The notes below the pieces were generated by a model. It had not been told where the DNA came from and ran no database searches. It worked only from the letters and a program-made list of their open reading frames with translations. This document shows positions 8,224-14,635 of a DNA stretch of 16,364 bases, piece by piece. The translations under genes and the position numbers were made by a program. Location of the stretch: the NCBI GenBank assembly GCA_018302915.1, contig JAGVZB010000012.1, forward strand, positions 1 through 16,364, given 5' to 3'. This DNA comes from Candidatus Woesearchaeota archaeon. Its GTDB lineage: Archaea > Nanobdellota > Nanobdellia > SCGC-AAA011-G17 > GW2011-AR20. How positions within the stretch are numbered: the stretch's first letter is position 1; every line of letters begins with the position of its first letter.

Positions 8224-8232
8224 ATATTTAAA
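8224..8232 (-). promoter_or_regulatory. TATA-like box of the glycosylase gene
   Basis: The minus strand reads TTTAAATAT 21-29 bases before the ATG at 8203. There is no Shine-Dalgarno site near the start. Confidence 0.55.
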
Positions 8233-8263
8233 GATTTATAAGAATAAGTTTGTTTAAATAAAT

Positions 8264-8310
8264 AGTTACACCTACAAAATATAATAATTGTTAAATTTGT
8301 AGGTGTAACT
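8264..8310. repeat. Perfect 15-bp inverted repeat with 17-nt loop
   Basis: AGTTACACCTACAAA (8264-8278) is matched by its exact reverse complement at 8296-8310, around an AT-rich 17-base spacer. Four more T bases follow the right arm (8311-8314). It lies in the 157-base gap between the glycosylase promoter and the 3' end of tRNA-Pro. The T-run faces the plus strand, where no gene ends, so a simple terminator role is doubtful. It may be an operator, a small mobile-element remnant or a dispersed palindrome. Confidence 0.9.
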
Positions 8311-8360
8311 TTTTAAGATATTATACAAAATAAAAAAAGGAAAAATTTTATCTTTTCATA

Positions 8361-8434
8361 TGGGGTTACCGGGATTTGAACCCGGATCTGACGCTCCCTA
8401 AGCGCCAATCGTAGCCAGGTTAGACCATAACCCC
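8361..8434 (-). tRNA. tRNA-Pro (anticodon AGG)
   Basis: The 74-nt gene folds cleanly. The acceptor stem is GGGGTTA/TAACCCC with discriminator A73. The D arm GTC/GAT has GG in its loop. The anticodon stem is GGCGC/GCGTC with loop TTAGGGA. The T stem is CCGGG/CCCGG with loop TTCAAAT. The loop gives anticodon AGG, reading the proline codon CCU; G35, G36, G37 and A73 fit tRNA-Pro. CCA is not encoded. A34 is unusual because archaea normally use G34 here. No intron is seen. Confidence 0.9.
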
Positions 8435-8451
8435 ATTAAAAGAAGAAATAA

Positions 8452-9480
8452 TTACTTGTTCATATAAACTTTTCTCACAGGCCAGGAAATTTCTATCTTA
8501 TTCTTGCCATAGGCTTTCTTTAATTCTTTTATGAGCTCGTGAGTTATTAAGTATTTGTCAACAACTTTTTCAGCTCTTAATATTATTGAGAAATTGATGT
8601 TGGAATCCCCGAAGGTGTGGTATCTTATGAAAGGCTCAAATGTCTTGATGGCACCCTTTGTTGTCTTTTGTATTCTTCTGGCAACATCAGTGGTGACTTT
8701 CTCGACTTTTTCTAGGTCATCATTGTAAGAAACACCGCATTGAACAACAATGCTCATTTCCTGCTGTGGCATTGAATTATTTATTATTATGCTTTCAGAT
8801 AGCTTTGAGTTTGGGATTATTACGATATTGTTTGACAATGTTTTTATTCTTGTTGAGCGCCACCCGATGTCATCAACGTAGCCTGATATTTGGGTTCCTT
8901 CAAGCTCTATGAAGTCACCCACATTTATCGGCCTGTCGGATATTATGTGGATTCCTGCAAAGAAGTTGGACAGTGTATTCTGCAGTGCCAGACCGACAGC
9001 TAGTGCACCGACGCCCAATGTTGCGATTATAGGGGTTAGCTTGATGTTGAAATGCTCAAGGATGATGAGAAGTGAGATTATGTAGATAAGAATGTTGATT
9101 ATCCTGTTTATTAGCCTTGGAGTCCTTTCAAATTTTTTCTTTACTTTAAGCCATCTTATTACTAATATATCAATGATTTTTACCAGTATCAGCGTTAATA
9201 TAATGACAATTCCAATGAAGAAAATGCCGTTGATCCATTTTTCATAAGGTGATAATATATTCAGCGAGTTTATTGCGATGTAAAACCCTATGAATATTAT
9301 GAAGAAATATGCAGGCCCTTTTAATATTTCAACTAAGATGTTGTCTATGTTTGTTTTGGTTATGTTTGCAAACCTTTCAATGTATTTCTTTAGTATGTAT
9401 GTGAAAACTCTTGACAGGATTATAGAAATAATTAAAATTAATGCTGCTGAAAAATATTCATTGCTTAGGACATTCACCAT
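8452..9480 (-). CDS. mscS: MscS-family mechanosensitive channel
   Basis: A 342-residue small-conductance mechanosensitive channel that would release solutes under osmotic downshock. About five membrane segments are visible (roughly 9-29, 57-75, 84-108, 127-144 and the pore helix 150-176). The pore-lining helix has the Gly/Ala pattern GVGALAVGLALQNTLSNFFAG. It is followed by the beta domain with RPINVGDFIEL (183-193), GYVDDIGWRSTRI (200-212) and IIPNSKL, all classic MscS features, then the alpha/beta C-terminal domain. The start at 9480 has a TATA-like box 25-34 bases upstream and no Shine-Dalgarno site. tRNA-Pro begins 17 bases after its stop. Confidence 0.94.
   Translation of the reverse strand: MVNVLSNEYFSAALILIISIILSRVFTYILKKYIERFANITKTNIDNILVEILKGPAYFFIIFIGFYIAINSLNILSPYEKWINGIFFIGIVIILTLILVKIIDILVIRWLKVKKKFERTPRLINRIINILIYIISLLIILEHFNIKLTPIIATLGVGALAVGLALQNTLSNFFAGIHIISDRPINVGDFIELEGTQISGYVDDIGWRSTRIKTLSNNIVIIPNSKLSESIIINNSMPQQEMSIVVQCGVSYNDDLEKVEKVTTDVARRIQKTTKGAIKTFEPFIRYHTFGDSNINFSIILRAEKVVDKYLITHELIKELKKAYGKNKIEISWPVRKVYMNK
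8461..8468 (-). promoter_or_regulatory. TATA-like box of tRNA-Pro inside the mscS coding end
   Basis: The minus strand reads TTTATATG 27-34 bases before the first tRNA base. It falls in the last codons of the MscS gene, so the tRNA could have its own promoter or be processed from the mscS transcript. Confidence 0.4.
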
Positions 9481-9504
9481 CTTTGTTTTTGTTAAAAAAA
9501 TTAT

Positions 9505-9514
9505 AGTATAAAAA
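9505..9514 (-). promoter_or_regulatory. TATA-like box of mscS
   Basis: The minus strand reads TTTTTATACT 25-34 bases before the ATG at 9480, in the 48-base gap after the PHP gene. Confidence 0.45.
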
Positions 9515-9528
9515 TCTAACTATTCTTA

Positions 9529-10416
9529 TTAATGAGAAAAAAAACCAGGAGATTTAAAATTTATCCTTTTGTTACCAAAACAATCTTTCATTCTTATATT
9601 TCTTAATGACTTAATCTCATGGATTAAGTGAGACATTTTTAGGTTTTTGTCAGTATTTTTTATAACCTTATACTCTTTTTTAACTGTATTGGTGATTCTT
9701 TTATACAACCCATCCTCTATTCCTACTACTTTTGATTTGTTTTTTATAATTAATTTCATAAAATTATCCAAATCATTACTTTCGTTGCAGGTTAATGTAG
9801 TTCCTAATGCATTTAGGAAATGACCATCACTTCCTCCAGAAATGGCTTTGTTAGTTTTATTAGCCCATTCTACAGCAAGCAAATTTGATTTTCTTGAGTT
9901 ATAGCTGTTTATTATTTCAATTATATCTATTTTTTTTAATGTTTTTTTATCTATTTTTATGTTATTACTGAGACCGGTCCAGCCAGTAGCAAAAGGATGT
10001 GGAATGCATACTACACAATTAAAATCTTTAGCACTTGTTATTAATTCATCAAATCTCATGTTTATCCAAACAAAAAAATCTTTTATCTTATTCTTCTTTA
10101 TAACCTTGTTATAAAATAATGTTGCTTCTTCTATGTTATAAAAATAGAATATTGTATGAATTCCTTCAATGCTTGTAATTTCCATTCCCGGGATTATTAA
10201 CATGTTTTTATTGTTTTTTATAGCTTTTTCAGCACCCTTAATCTCATTGTGGTCTGTTATGGCTAAGCCAATACCAAGTTTTTTACAAATTTCTAAACTA
10301 TCTTTTATATTGTTAAAACTATCAATAGAATAATCTGTATGGAAGTGCATGTCAACCAAAGTAAAATCTTTCTTTAATTTGTTTATATCAGGTTTTTCAA
10401 ATATTATTCTTTCCAT
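9529..10416 (-). CDS. PHP-family metal-dependent phosphoesterase
   Basis: A 295-residue PHP-domain protein. The metal-binding motifs appear in order: DMHFHTDYS (His24, His26, Asp28), TDHNE (Asp55, His56), GMEI (Glu79), GIH (His87), PHPF (His140) and GGSDGHF (Asp197, His199). This is a complete trinuclear-type set, so an active phosphatase or phosphodiesterase is expected. Known relatives include histidinol phosphatases and nucleotide or DNA phosphoesterases. The C-terminal 70 residues are Lys-rich and unrecognised. It begins one base after the stop of the CDP-alcohol phosphatidyltransferase gene, so it is the third gene of the carS operon. That placement suggests, without proof, that it removes the phosphate from a phosphorylated archaeal lipid intermediate. 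Confidence 0.88.
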   Translation of the reverse strand: MERIIFEKPDINKLKKDFTLVDMHFHTDYSIDSFNNIKDSLEICKKLGIGLAITDHNEIKGAEKAIKNNKNMLIIPGMEITSIEGIHTIFYFYNIEEATLFYNKVIKKNKIKDFFVWINMRFDELITSAKDFNCVVCIPHPFATGWTGLSNNIKIDKKTLKKIDIIEIINSYNSRKSNLLAVEWANKTNKAISGGSDGHFLNALGTTLTCNESNDLDNFMKLIIKNKSKVVGIEDGLYKRITNTVKKEYKVIKNTDKNLKMSHLIHEIKSLRNIRMKDCFGNKRINFKSPGFFSH

Positions 10417-10417
10417 T

Positions 10418-10945
10418 TTAAATCTTTTTTATAATTTTATGTGAATAAGATATTATTGTAGCTATATTCATAATTGTTGCAATGATTATAAAACTTAATG
10501 TTATTTTATTTAATGCCCCCCCTAATATTAACATTGAAATTATTGCCAAGGCCTGTGTAACTGTGGTTATTTTGCTTATCATAATGGTATGTGTTACATA
10601 TTTCTCTTTATTCTTATCAAATAAAGAAAAGATCAGCAGTATCAAATGGATAATGTCCCTTAACATAATAAGTATAGCCCATAAAATGGATAAATCATAA
10701 ATGAATATTAAAGCTAATACTCCGGATAATATTAAAAATCTATCAGCAATAGGATCTAGTACAGTCCCAAATGCTGTGGTTTCTTTTCTTTTTCTAGCAA
10801 TGTAACCATCAAAAAAATCAGTTATTAATGCTATAATAAATATTATTACAGCAATGTTGCTCCTTTTTAAAATAAGAAATATAAAAATAAGAGTTAATAA
10901 ATATCTTGATAGGGTTATGTAGTCAGCTATTTTTAGTTTTACCAT
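10418..10945 (-). CDS. CDP-alcohol phosphatidyltransferase family protein (archaetidyl-alcohol phosphate synthase-like)
   Basis: A 175-residue membrane enzyme carrying the complete CDP-alcohol phosphotransferase signature D43xxD46G47xxA50R51x8G60xxxD64xxxD68. The aspartates bind the metal ions and CDP. About five to six hydrophobic helices surround it. The family moves a CDP-linked lipid onto an alcohol such as glycerol-3-phosphate, inositol-phosphate or serine. In an archaeon the donor would be CDP-archaeol, made by the CarS protein encoded just upstream. The start ATG lies within the end of carS (7-base overlap, ATGGTAA), implying coupled translation. The acceptor cannot be told from sequence alone; the length fits PgsA- or AIP-synthase-like enzymes. 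Confidence 0.92.
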   Translation of the reverse strand: MVKLKIADYITLSRYLLTLIFIFLILKRSNIAVIIFIIALITDFFDGYIARKRKETTAFGTVLDPIADRFLILSGVLALIFIYDLSILWAILIMLRDIIHLILLIFSLFDKNKEKYVTHTIMISKITTVTQALAIISMLILGGALNKITLSFIIIATIMNIATIISYSHKIIKKI

Positions 10946-11481
10946 TTGACTTCCCTCATTTTTAGATAATAACTTGTATGATTAACTAAAATGGTCAATA
11001 TAAAGCTTATTGGTAATATAATAATAATCATTTTAATATTAAGTTTATAAACAAATGATATAAAGAACAAACCACCCGCTATAAAATCAAGCTGATCTAA
11101 TAAAATTAAACTCTTGCCAGGTTTTATATCTAATCTTCTTTTTATAAAGCTTCCAGCCAAATCCCCGAATAAAGCGCCAAACCCCATTAAGAAACCCCAT
11201 AATATTAAGTTTATATTTATGTAATTAACCAAACTGATTGATTTTATAAATTTTATAGAATAAAGTTCTTTTTGAAATGATATAATAATTATAGAAAATA
11301 TAATACCAAGTATAATCCCCCTATAAGTTTTATTATTCCCAAATATTCTTTTATTATTAATTTTTTTACCTAAATCTATTGGAATTGCTAATTTATTAAA
11401 ATAATCTTTAACAAAAACAGGGGCCATATTTGCAAAATAAATAGGGAGCATAAACCAGATATAAGGTAAAATTGTTAGCAT
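10939..11481 (-). CDS. carS: CDP-archaeol synthase
   Basis: A 180-residue membrane enzyme that activates 2,3-di-O-geranylgeranylglyceryl phosphate with CTP to give CDP-archaeol, the entry point to archaeal polar lipids. Family hallmarks are the N-terminal block PIYFANMAPV (13-22), IDLGKKINNKRIFGNNKTYRG split across 35-55, the central GALFGDLAGSFIKRR and IKPGKSLILLDQLDF. About four to five hydrophobic helices are present, as usual. It leads the carS-phosphatidyltransferase-PHP operon. A TATA-like box (11503-11511) lies 22-30 bases upstream, between the gene and tRNA-Arg. The whole operon is much more AT-rich than the plus-strand genes at 632-6230. Confidence 0.95.
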   Translation of the reverse strand: MLTILPYIWFMLPIYFANMAPVFVKDYFNKLAIPIDLGKKINNKRIFGNNKTYRGIILGIIFSIIIISFQKELYSIKFIKSISLVNYININLILWGFLMGFGALFGDLAGSFIKRRLDIKPGKSLILLDQLDFIAGGLFFISFVYKLNIKMIIIILPISFILTILVNHTSYYLKMREVKW

Positions 11482-11502
11482 ATTTTAAATTAATACTTAC
11501 TG

Positions 11503-11511
11503 TTTTTATAA
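11503..11511 (-). promoter_or_regulatory. TATA-like box of the carS operon
   Basis: The minus strand reads TTATAAAAA 22-30 bases before the carS ATG at 11481, placing the start of transcription at or near that ATG. Confidence 0.55.
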
Positions 11512-11525
11512 TTTTCTTTTTTTAT

Positions 11526-11597
11526 TGGGCCTACTGGGAATTGAACCCAGAGCTTCCCGTCCGAAGCGGGATATTTTATCCGTTAAACTATAGGCCC
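11526..11597 (-). tRNA. tRNA-Arg (anticodon UCG)
   Basis: A 72-nt cloverleaf. The acceptor stem is GGGCCTA/TAGGCCC with A73. The D stem is GTTT/AAAT with GG in the loop. The anticodon stem is TCCCG/CGGGA with loop CTTCGGA, giving UCG (reads CGA). The T stem is CTGGG/CCCAG with loop TTCAATT. No CCA is encoded and no intron is present. It is transcribed toward carS. Confidence 0.93.
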
Positions 11598-11620
11598 TTG
11601 TATATTACAATGGAAATTAA

Positions 11621-11629
11621 TTTATAAAA
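11621..11629 (-). promoter_or_regulatory. TATA-like box of tRNA-Arg
   Basis: The minus strand reads TTTATAAA within 11621-11629, about 24-32 bases before the first tRNA base. Confidence 0.5.
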
Positions 11630-11637
11630 GTAACACT

Positions 11638-11647
11638 TATATATAAT
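11638..11647 (+). promoter_or_regulatory. TATA-like box of the EamA transporter gene
   Basis: TTATATATAA lies 18-27 bases before the ATG at 11665. It is a few bases from the divergent tRNA-Arg box. Confidence 0.5.
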
Positions 11648-11664
11648 AATAGTGAGTTGATAAT

Positions 11665-12513
11665 ATGAAGAAGTTTACTTATATATTCCTTGCAGGGATT
11701 TTGTGGGGGCTTATTGGTGTCTCGGTGAAACTGATAAACAATGAGATAAATCCATTTTCATTGAACTTTTTCAGGTTTGTTACTGCATTTCTTGTTCTTT
11801 TGGTGTTATGCCCGCTTATTGACAGGAGTTGCTTGAAAATGAACAGGAAGGACGTGAGGTCTTATGTTATAATTGGTTTCTTGTTTGCATTAACTTCATC
11901 GTTGTTTGTTTATGCAATATCAAGGACAACGATTTCAGATACAGTTTTGCTCCAGTCAGTTCAGCCGTTTTTTCTTATGTTCATTGCATATTTCTGGCTT
12001 AGGGAAAAAATAACAGTAATAAAAGTGATAACATTGATAGCAGGGTTGGTTGGAATTTACATAATAAACCCATTGACAACAGGAGATTTAATTGGGAATA
12101 TATCAGCTTTGATATCTGGTTTATTATTTGCAGTACTTACGGCTTATATGAGATATGAAGACAAGAAAATGCATCATACTTCCACATTATGGTACATGTT
12201 CTTTGCAGCCTTGTTCATGATTCCTTTTCCGTTCATTTTTGGTGCTGGATTATTATTAAAAAATATATTTTACATATTGATGCTTGGTGGCCTTGGAACG
12301 GGAATTGCTTATTTGTTTTATAATCTTGCCCTTGAAAAGATGGAGGCTGAGATAGCAGCATTGTTTGCAATGATACTTCTTCCATTGTCTTCAATAATTC
12401 TTGGAGTTATATTCATAAGAGAGATACCTTCATTGGCAGTTATAGTTGGCGGATTGATATTGATAGGTTCCGGGGTTTATCTTGAGTTGCATAGCAAAAA
12501 AGTAAGAAGTTAA
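11665..12513 (+). CDS. DMT-superfamily EamA transporter
   Basis: A 282-residue protein with ten predicted helices in two EamA repeats, about 1-132 and 140-276, the usual size and layout of drug/metabolite transporters. Family-like segments include the N-terminal GILWGLIGVSVKL, NFFRFVTAFLVLL in the second helix, and the closing-helix patterns ITVIKVITLIAGLVGIYII and IPSLAVIVGGLILIGSGVYL, which match between the two halves. The second half also has GLGTGIAYLFYNLALE. The substrate (amino acid, metabolite or drug) cannot be told. It has its own TATA-like box and is convergent with the nucleotidyltransferase gene, 48 bases apart. Confidence 0.93.
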   Translation: MKKFTYIFLAGILWGLIGVSVKLINNEINPFSLNFFRFVTAFLVLLVLCPLIDRSCLKMNRKDVRSYVIIGFLFALTSSLFVYAISRTTISDTVLLQSVQPFFLMFIAYFWLREKITVIKVITLIAGLVGIYIINPLTTGDLIGNISALISGLLFAVLTAYMRYEDKKMHHTSTLWYMFFAALFMIPFPFIFGAGLLLKNIFYILMLGGLGTGIAYLFYNLALEKMEAEIAALFAMILLPLSSIILGVIFIREIPSLAVIVGGLILIGSGVYLELHSKKVRS

Positions 12514-12561
12514 TATTTTCATGCAACATTCATTTCATTAAGATATTTATCAATTATACCA

Positions 12562-13353
12562 TCAATTAATTTGTTTCTGTTCTGCACCATTTTTGATTAA
12601 TCTCATTAATTCATCAAATGTTTTTTTATAAATCTCTTTGTATTTTTTTATAAATCTCTTTTTATCTAAAACATTTTGTTTTATTTCCTTGACATCAGCA
12701 TTAAACTCTTTTTTTATTTCTTTGTCCACTACTTCTTTGCTGATTTTTTTTCCATTAATGTAAATGGAAATGCTGATTAAATTTCTTGTTAGGTAATATT
12801 TTTCATTTCCGCCTAAAATGTCAAAATTATTAATTAATGTCTTGCTTTTCAGAAGATGCAAGTCTAATATCTTGTAATTTATCTCATTTTTTAGATTATA
12901 GATGAATCTTTTTTTTGCAATGCATCTGCTTAGCATCATCTGGTAGATTGGATCTGTTGATAACCCCCTCATTAAAGATTTATTGTCAATGAAAATAATA
13001 TGTGCCTTGATTCCTATTTTGTTCTCTATTTTCTCCTTGATGGCTGGTTTATTTTCTCCTATCAGTAGGATGTCTATGTCGTTAAAATTAAATCCACTAT
13101 CTAAAAAAGAACCAGTAAATATTACATTTTCATAAGTATGTTGCTTATCAATAATTTTTATTATCTTTTTTAACATATCTAATTTTATAGGTTCAATATG
13201 CTCAACACCATAGAAATAAAATTTTTCTTCAGTTTTTTCTTCTTCTAGTTGTTTCACAACAACATAGCTTCCGATATCTAGCCCAAATCTATTTTTTGGT
13301 AGGTATACTTGATCCATTTTACTGCCCTTGCTAACTCTGCTTATTATTTCCAT
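12562..13353 (-). CDS. AbrB-like domain fused to a nucleotidyltransferase domain
   Basis: A 263-residue two-part protein. Residues 3-33 (SRVSKGSKMDQVYLPKNR... then GSYVVV) resemble one AbrB/SpoVT swapped-hairpin DNA-binding unit. Residues about 60-130 form a minimal nucleotidyltransferase fold with FTGSF (Gly81, Ser82) and NDIDILL (Asp92, Asp94), the GSx9DxD metal-binding motif; the third acidic residue is not obvious (IKAHIIF around 115-121). The C-terminal part is Lys-rich and helical. MNT-type proteins are often part of toxin-antitoxin pairs that add nucleotides to a partner; no HEPN gene lies next to it here. A perfect palindrome spans the region between its TATA box and ATG, which suggests autorepression by its own AbrB-like end. 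Confidence 0.75.
   Translation of the reverse strand: MEIISRVSKGSKMDQVYLPKNRFGLDIGSYVVVKQLEEEKTEEKFYFYGVEHIEPIKLDMLKKIIKIIDKQHTYENVIFTGSFLDSGFNFNDIDILLIGENKPAIKEKIENKIGIKAHIIFIDNKSLMRGLSTDPIYQMMLSRCIAKKRFIYNLKNEINYKILDLHLLKSKTLINNFDILGGNEKYYLTRNLISISIYINGKKISKEVVDKEIKKEFNADVKEIKQNVLDKKRFIKKYKEIYKKTFDELMRLIKNGAEQKQIN
12621..12661 (-). repeat. 22-bp-period tandem duplication in the 3' end of the nucleotidyltransferase gene
   Basis: The 19-base plus-strand sequence TTTTTTTATAAATCTCTTT occurs at 12621-12639 and again at 12643-12661, a period of 22. Because 22 is not a multiple of three, the copies are read in different frames (RFIKK and EIYKK). Confidence 0.9.
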
Positions 13354-13354
13354 A

Positions 13355-13372
13355 TTACGTAATATTACGTAA
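13355..13372. promoter_or_regulatory. 18-bp perfect palindrome, likely operator
   Basis: TTACGTAATATTACGTAA is identical to its reverse complement and contains two TTACGTAA palindromes with centres 10 bp apart, about one helical turn. It begins two bases upstream of the ATG of the AbrB-nucleotidyltransferase gene and ends before its TATA box. A bound protein would block the transcription start. Confidence 0.75.
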
Positions 13373-13375
13373 CAA

Positions 13376-13383
13376 TATATAAA
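13376..13383 (-). promoter_or_regulatory. TATA-like box of the AbrB-nucleotidyltransferase gene
   Basis: The minus strand reads TTTATATA 23-30 bases before the ATG at 13353, fitting a leaderless transcript. Confidence 0.6.
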
Positions 13384-13415
13384 CTTTTCTATTTTTGGTG
13401 AATAAGGTTAAAGAA

Positions 13416-14522
13416 TTAAGCTCTGCAGATCTTGCATTTTTCCAGGACCCTTTTTTTGGCTATTCTTAATGCAGCATCTCTTGTGTCTATTTTTTCTTCC
13501 TTGCTTAATTCAAGAATATGTTTTACGTTTTTTGTAATCTTTTCCTCTACAAGCTTGAACATTTCTTTTTCATTTCCGCCTTTATATTCAACATAGCTGC
13601 TTATCACTCCGCCTGCATTTGCAATTATGTCTGGAATTACCAAAACACCTTTCTTGTATAAAATTCTTTCAGTTTCTTCGCTCATCGGGATGTTAGAGCC
13701 TTCAACAATCAGTTTGAATTTCATTTTATTAACATCATCAGATTTTATTAGGTCAGGAATGGCAGCGGTGATTAATATATCAGCATCAATATTGACAATT
13801 TCATGATTTTTTAATATTTTACCGCCTTTATAATTAATAACGCTTCCTGTTTCTTGTTTTACTTCTTCTAATTCATTGAAGTCAATTCCTTCTTTTCTAT
13901 AAACAGTTCCTTTGCTGTCAGAAACAGCTACAATTCTGGCGCCAGCTTCGCTTAAGAACTTGAATGCGAATATTCCTACATTCCCAAATCCCTCAATTGC
14001 AATTGTTGTTTTCTTTACATCTTTATTTAAAAATTTTAATGCAGTTAATGTAGAATGGTAAACTCCAAAGCCGGTGCTTCCCAGTTCATGAGGAATTCCT
14101 CCAAGATGTTTTGGCTTTCCTGTGCATGATTTTATGTCTCCGTTTGCCTTTGCAAATATTTCCATTTCTCCCTCAGCCATATACATGTCAGGTCCGGCTA
14201 CATACAGGCTTGGGACAACAATCTTTAGTGATTTGGAAAACCATTTGACAATTTCATCTTTTTTTTCTCTTGAAATTTTCTTGCTGTCAACTGTGATTCC
14301 CGATTTGGCTCCGCCAAAAGGCAGTTCAGCCAATGCATTCTTCCATGTCATTGCCCTGGCCAGTCTTGAAACTTCTTCTTCATTGACAGTCTCTGTCATC
14401 CTTATTCCTCCCTTGCCAGGACCAAGTGCAGAATTATCAATCACACATACTCCTTTAACGTCCAATTTAGGATTGTAAACCTTGATTATCTTTTCAGGAC
14501 CAAAACCATCAAATTCCACCAT
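13416..14522 (-). CDS. Glu/Leu/Phe/Val dehydrogenase family protein
   Basis: A 368-residue amino-acid dehydrogenase, which interconverts an amino acid with its 2-oxo acid and ammonia using NAD(P). The N-terminal substrate domain shows GPGKGGIRM (34-42), Lys61, the Gly-rich lysine loop PFGGAKSGI with Lys73, and Asp112 in AGPDMY. The Rossmann domain shows GFGNVG (178-183), with Asp202 after the second strand. PDIIANAGGVISSYVEY near the C-terminus is a further hallmark. It is shorter than hexameric glutamate dehydrogenases (about 415) by lacking an N-terminal extension. The IDNSALGPGKGG wording is between the Glu and Leu/Phe types, so substrate is left open. A strong Shine-Dalgarno site (14529-14535) fixes the start. 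Confidence 0.93.
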   Translation of the reverse strand: MVEFDGFGPEKIIKVYNPKLDVKGVCVIDNSALGPGKGGIRMTETVNEEEVSRLARAMTWKNALAELPFGGAKSGITVDSKKISREKKDEIVKWFSKSLKIVVPSLYVAGPDMYMAEGEMEIFAKANGDIKSCTGKPKHLGGIPHELGSTGFGVYHSTLTALKFLNKDVKKTTIAIEGFGNVGIFAFKFLSEAGARIVAVSDSKGTVYRKEGIDFNELEEVKQETGSVINYKGGKILKNHEIVNIDADILITAAIPDLIKSDDVNKMKFKLIVEGSNIPMSEETERILYKKGVLVIPDIIANAGGVISSYVEYKGGNEKEMFKLVEEKITKNVKHILELSKEEKIDTRDAALRIAKKRVLEKCKICRA

Positions 14523-14528
14523 TTTGAT

Positions 14529-14535
14529 TCACCCC
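14529..14535 (-). promoter_or_regulatory. Strong Shine-Dalgarno site of the dehydrogenase gene
   Basis: The minus strand reads GGGGTGA six bases before the ATG at 14522. A TATA-like stretch, TTTTATATATTAA (14553-14565), lies further upstream, so this gene has a leader, unlike many of its neighbours. Confidence 0.65.
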
Positions 14536-14617
14536 TTTGTTTTAAAAAATGATTAATATATAAAATTATCCATGAATAGATTATTAAAAACTTTAAAGTG
14601 GTAACAAAACCAAAAGG

Positions 14618-14627
14618 TTTATATATT
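14618..14627 (+). promoter_or_regulatory. TATA-like box of the AbrB-MoxR operon
   Basis: TTTATATATT is preceded by GG and an oligo-A stretch. Transcription would start near 14648, giving a short leader to the ATG at 14676. A second AT-rich element (14645-14656) is an alternative for a leaderless start. Confidence 0.45.
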
Positions 14628-14635
14628 AATTATAT

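Noticed and set aside
8264..8314. Reading the hairpin as an intrinsic terminator
   Set aside because: Its T-run faces the plus strand, where no gene ends; on the minus strand no U-tract follows it.
14122..14478. Plus-strand frame opposite the dehydrogenase
   Set aside because: It is the complement of conserved dehydrogenase coding sequence and has no promoter.
14607..14620. AAACC-AAAA-GGTTT short inverted repeat before the AbrB promoter
   Set aside because: Five-base arms in AT-rich DNA are expected by chance; it may simply overlap the promoter element.
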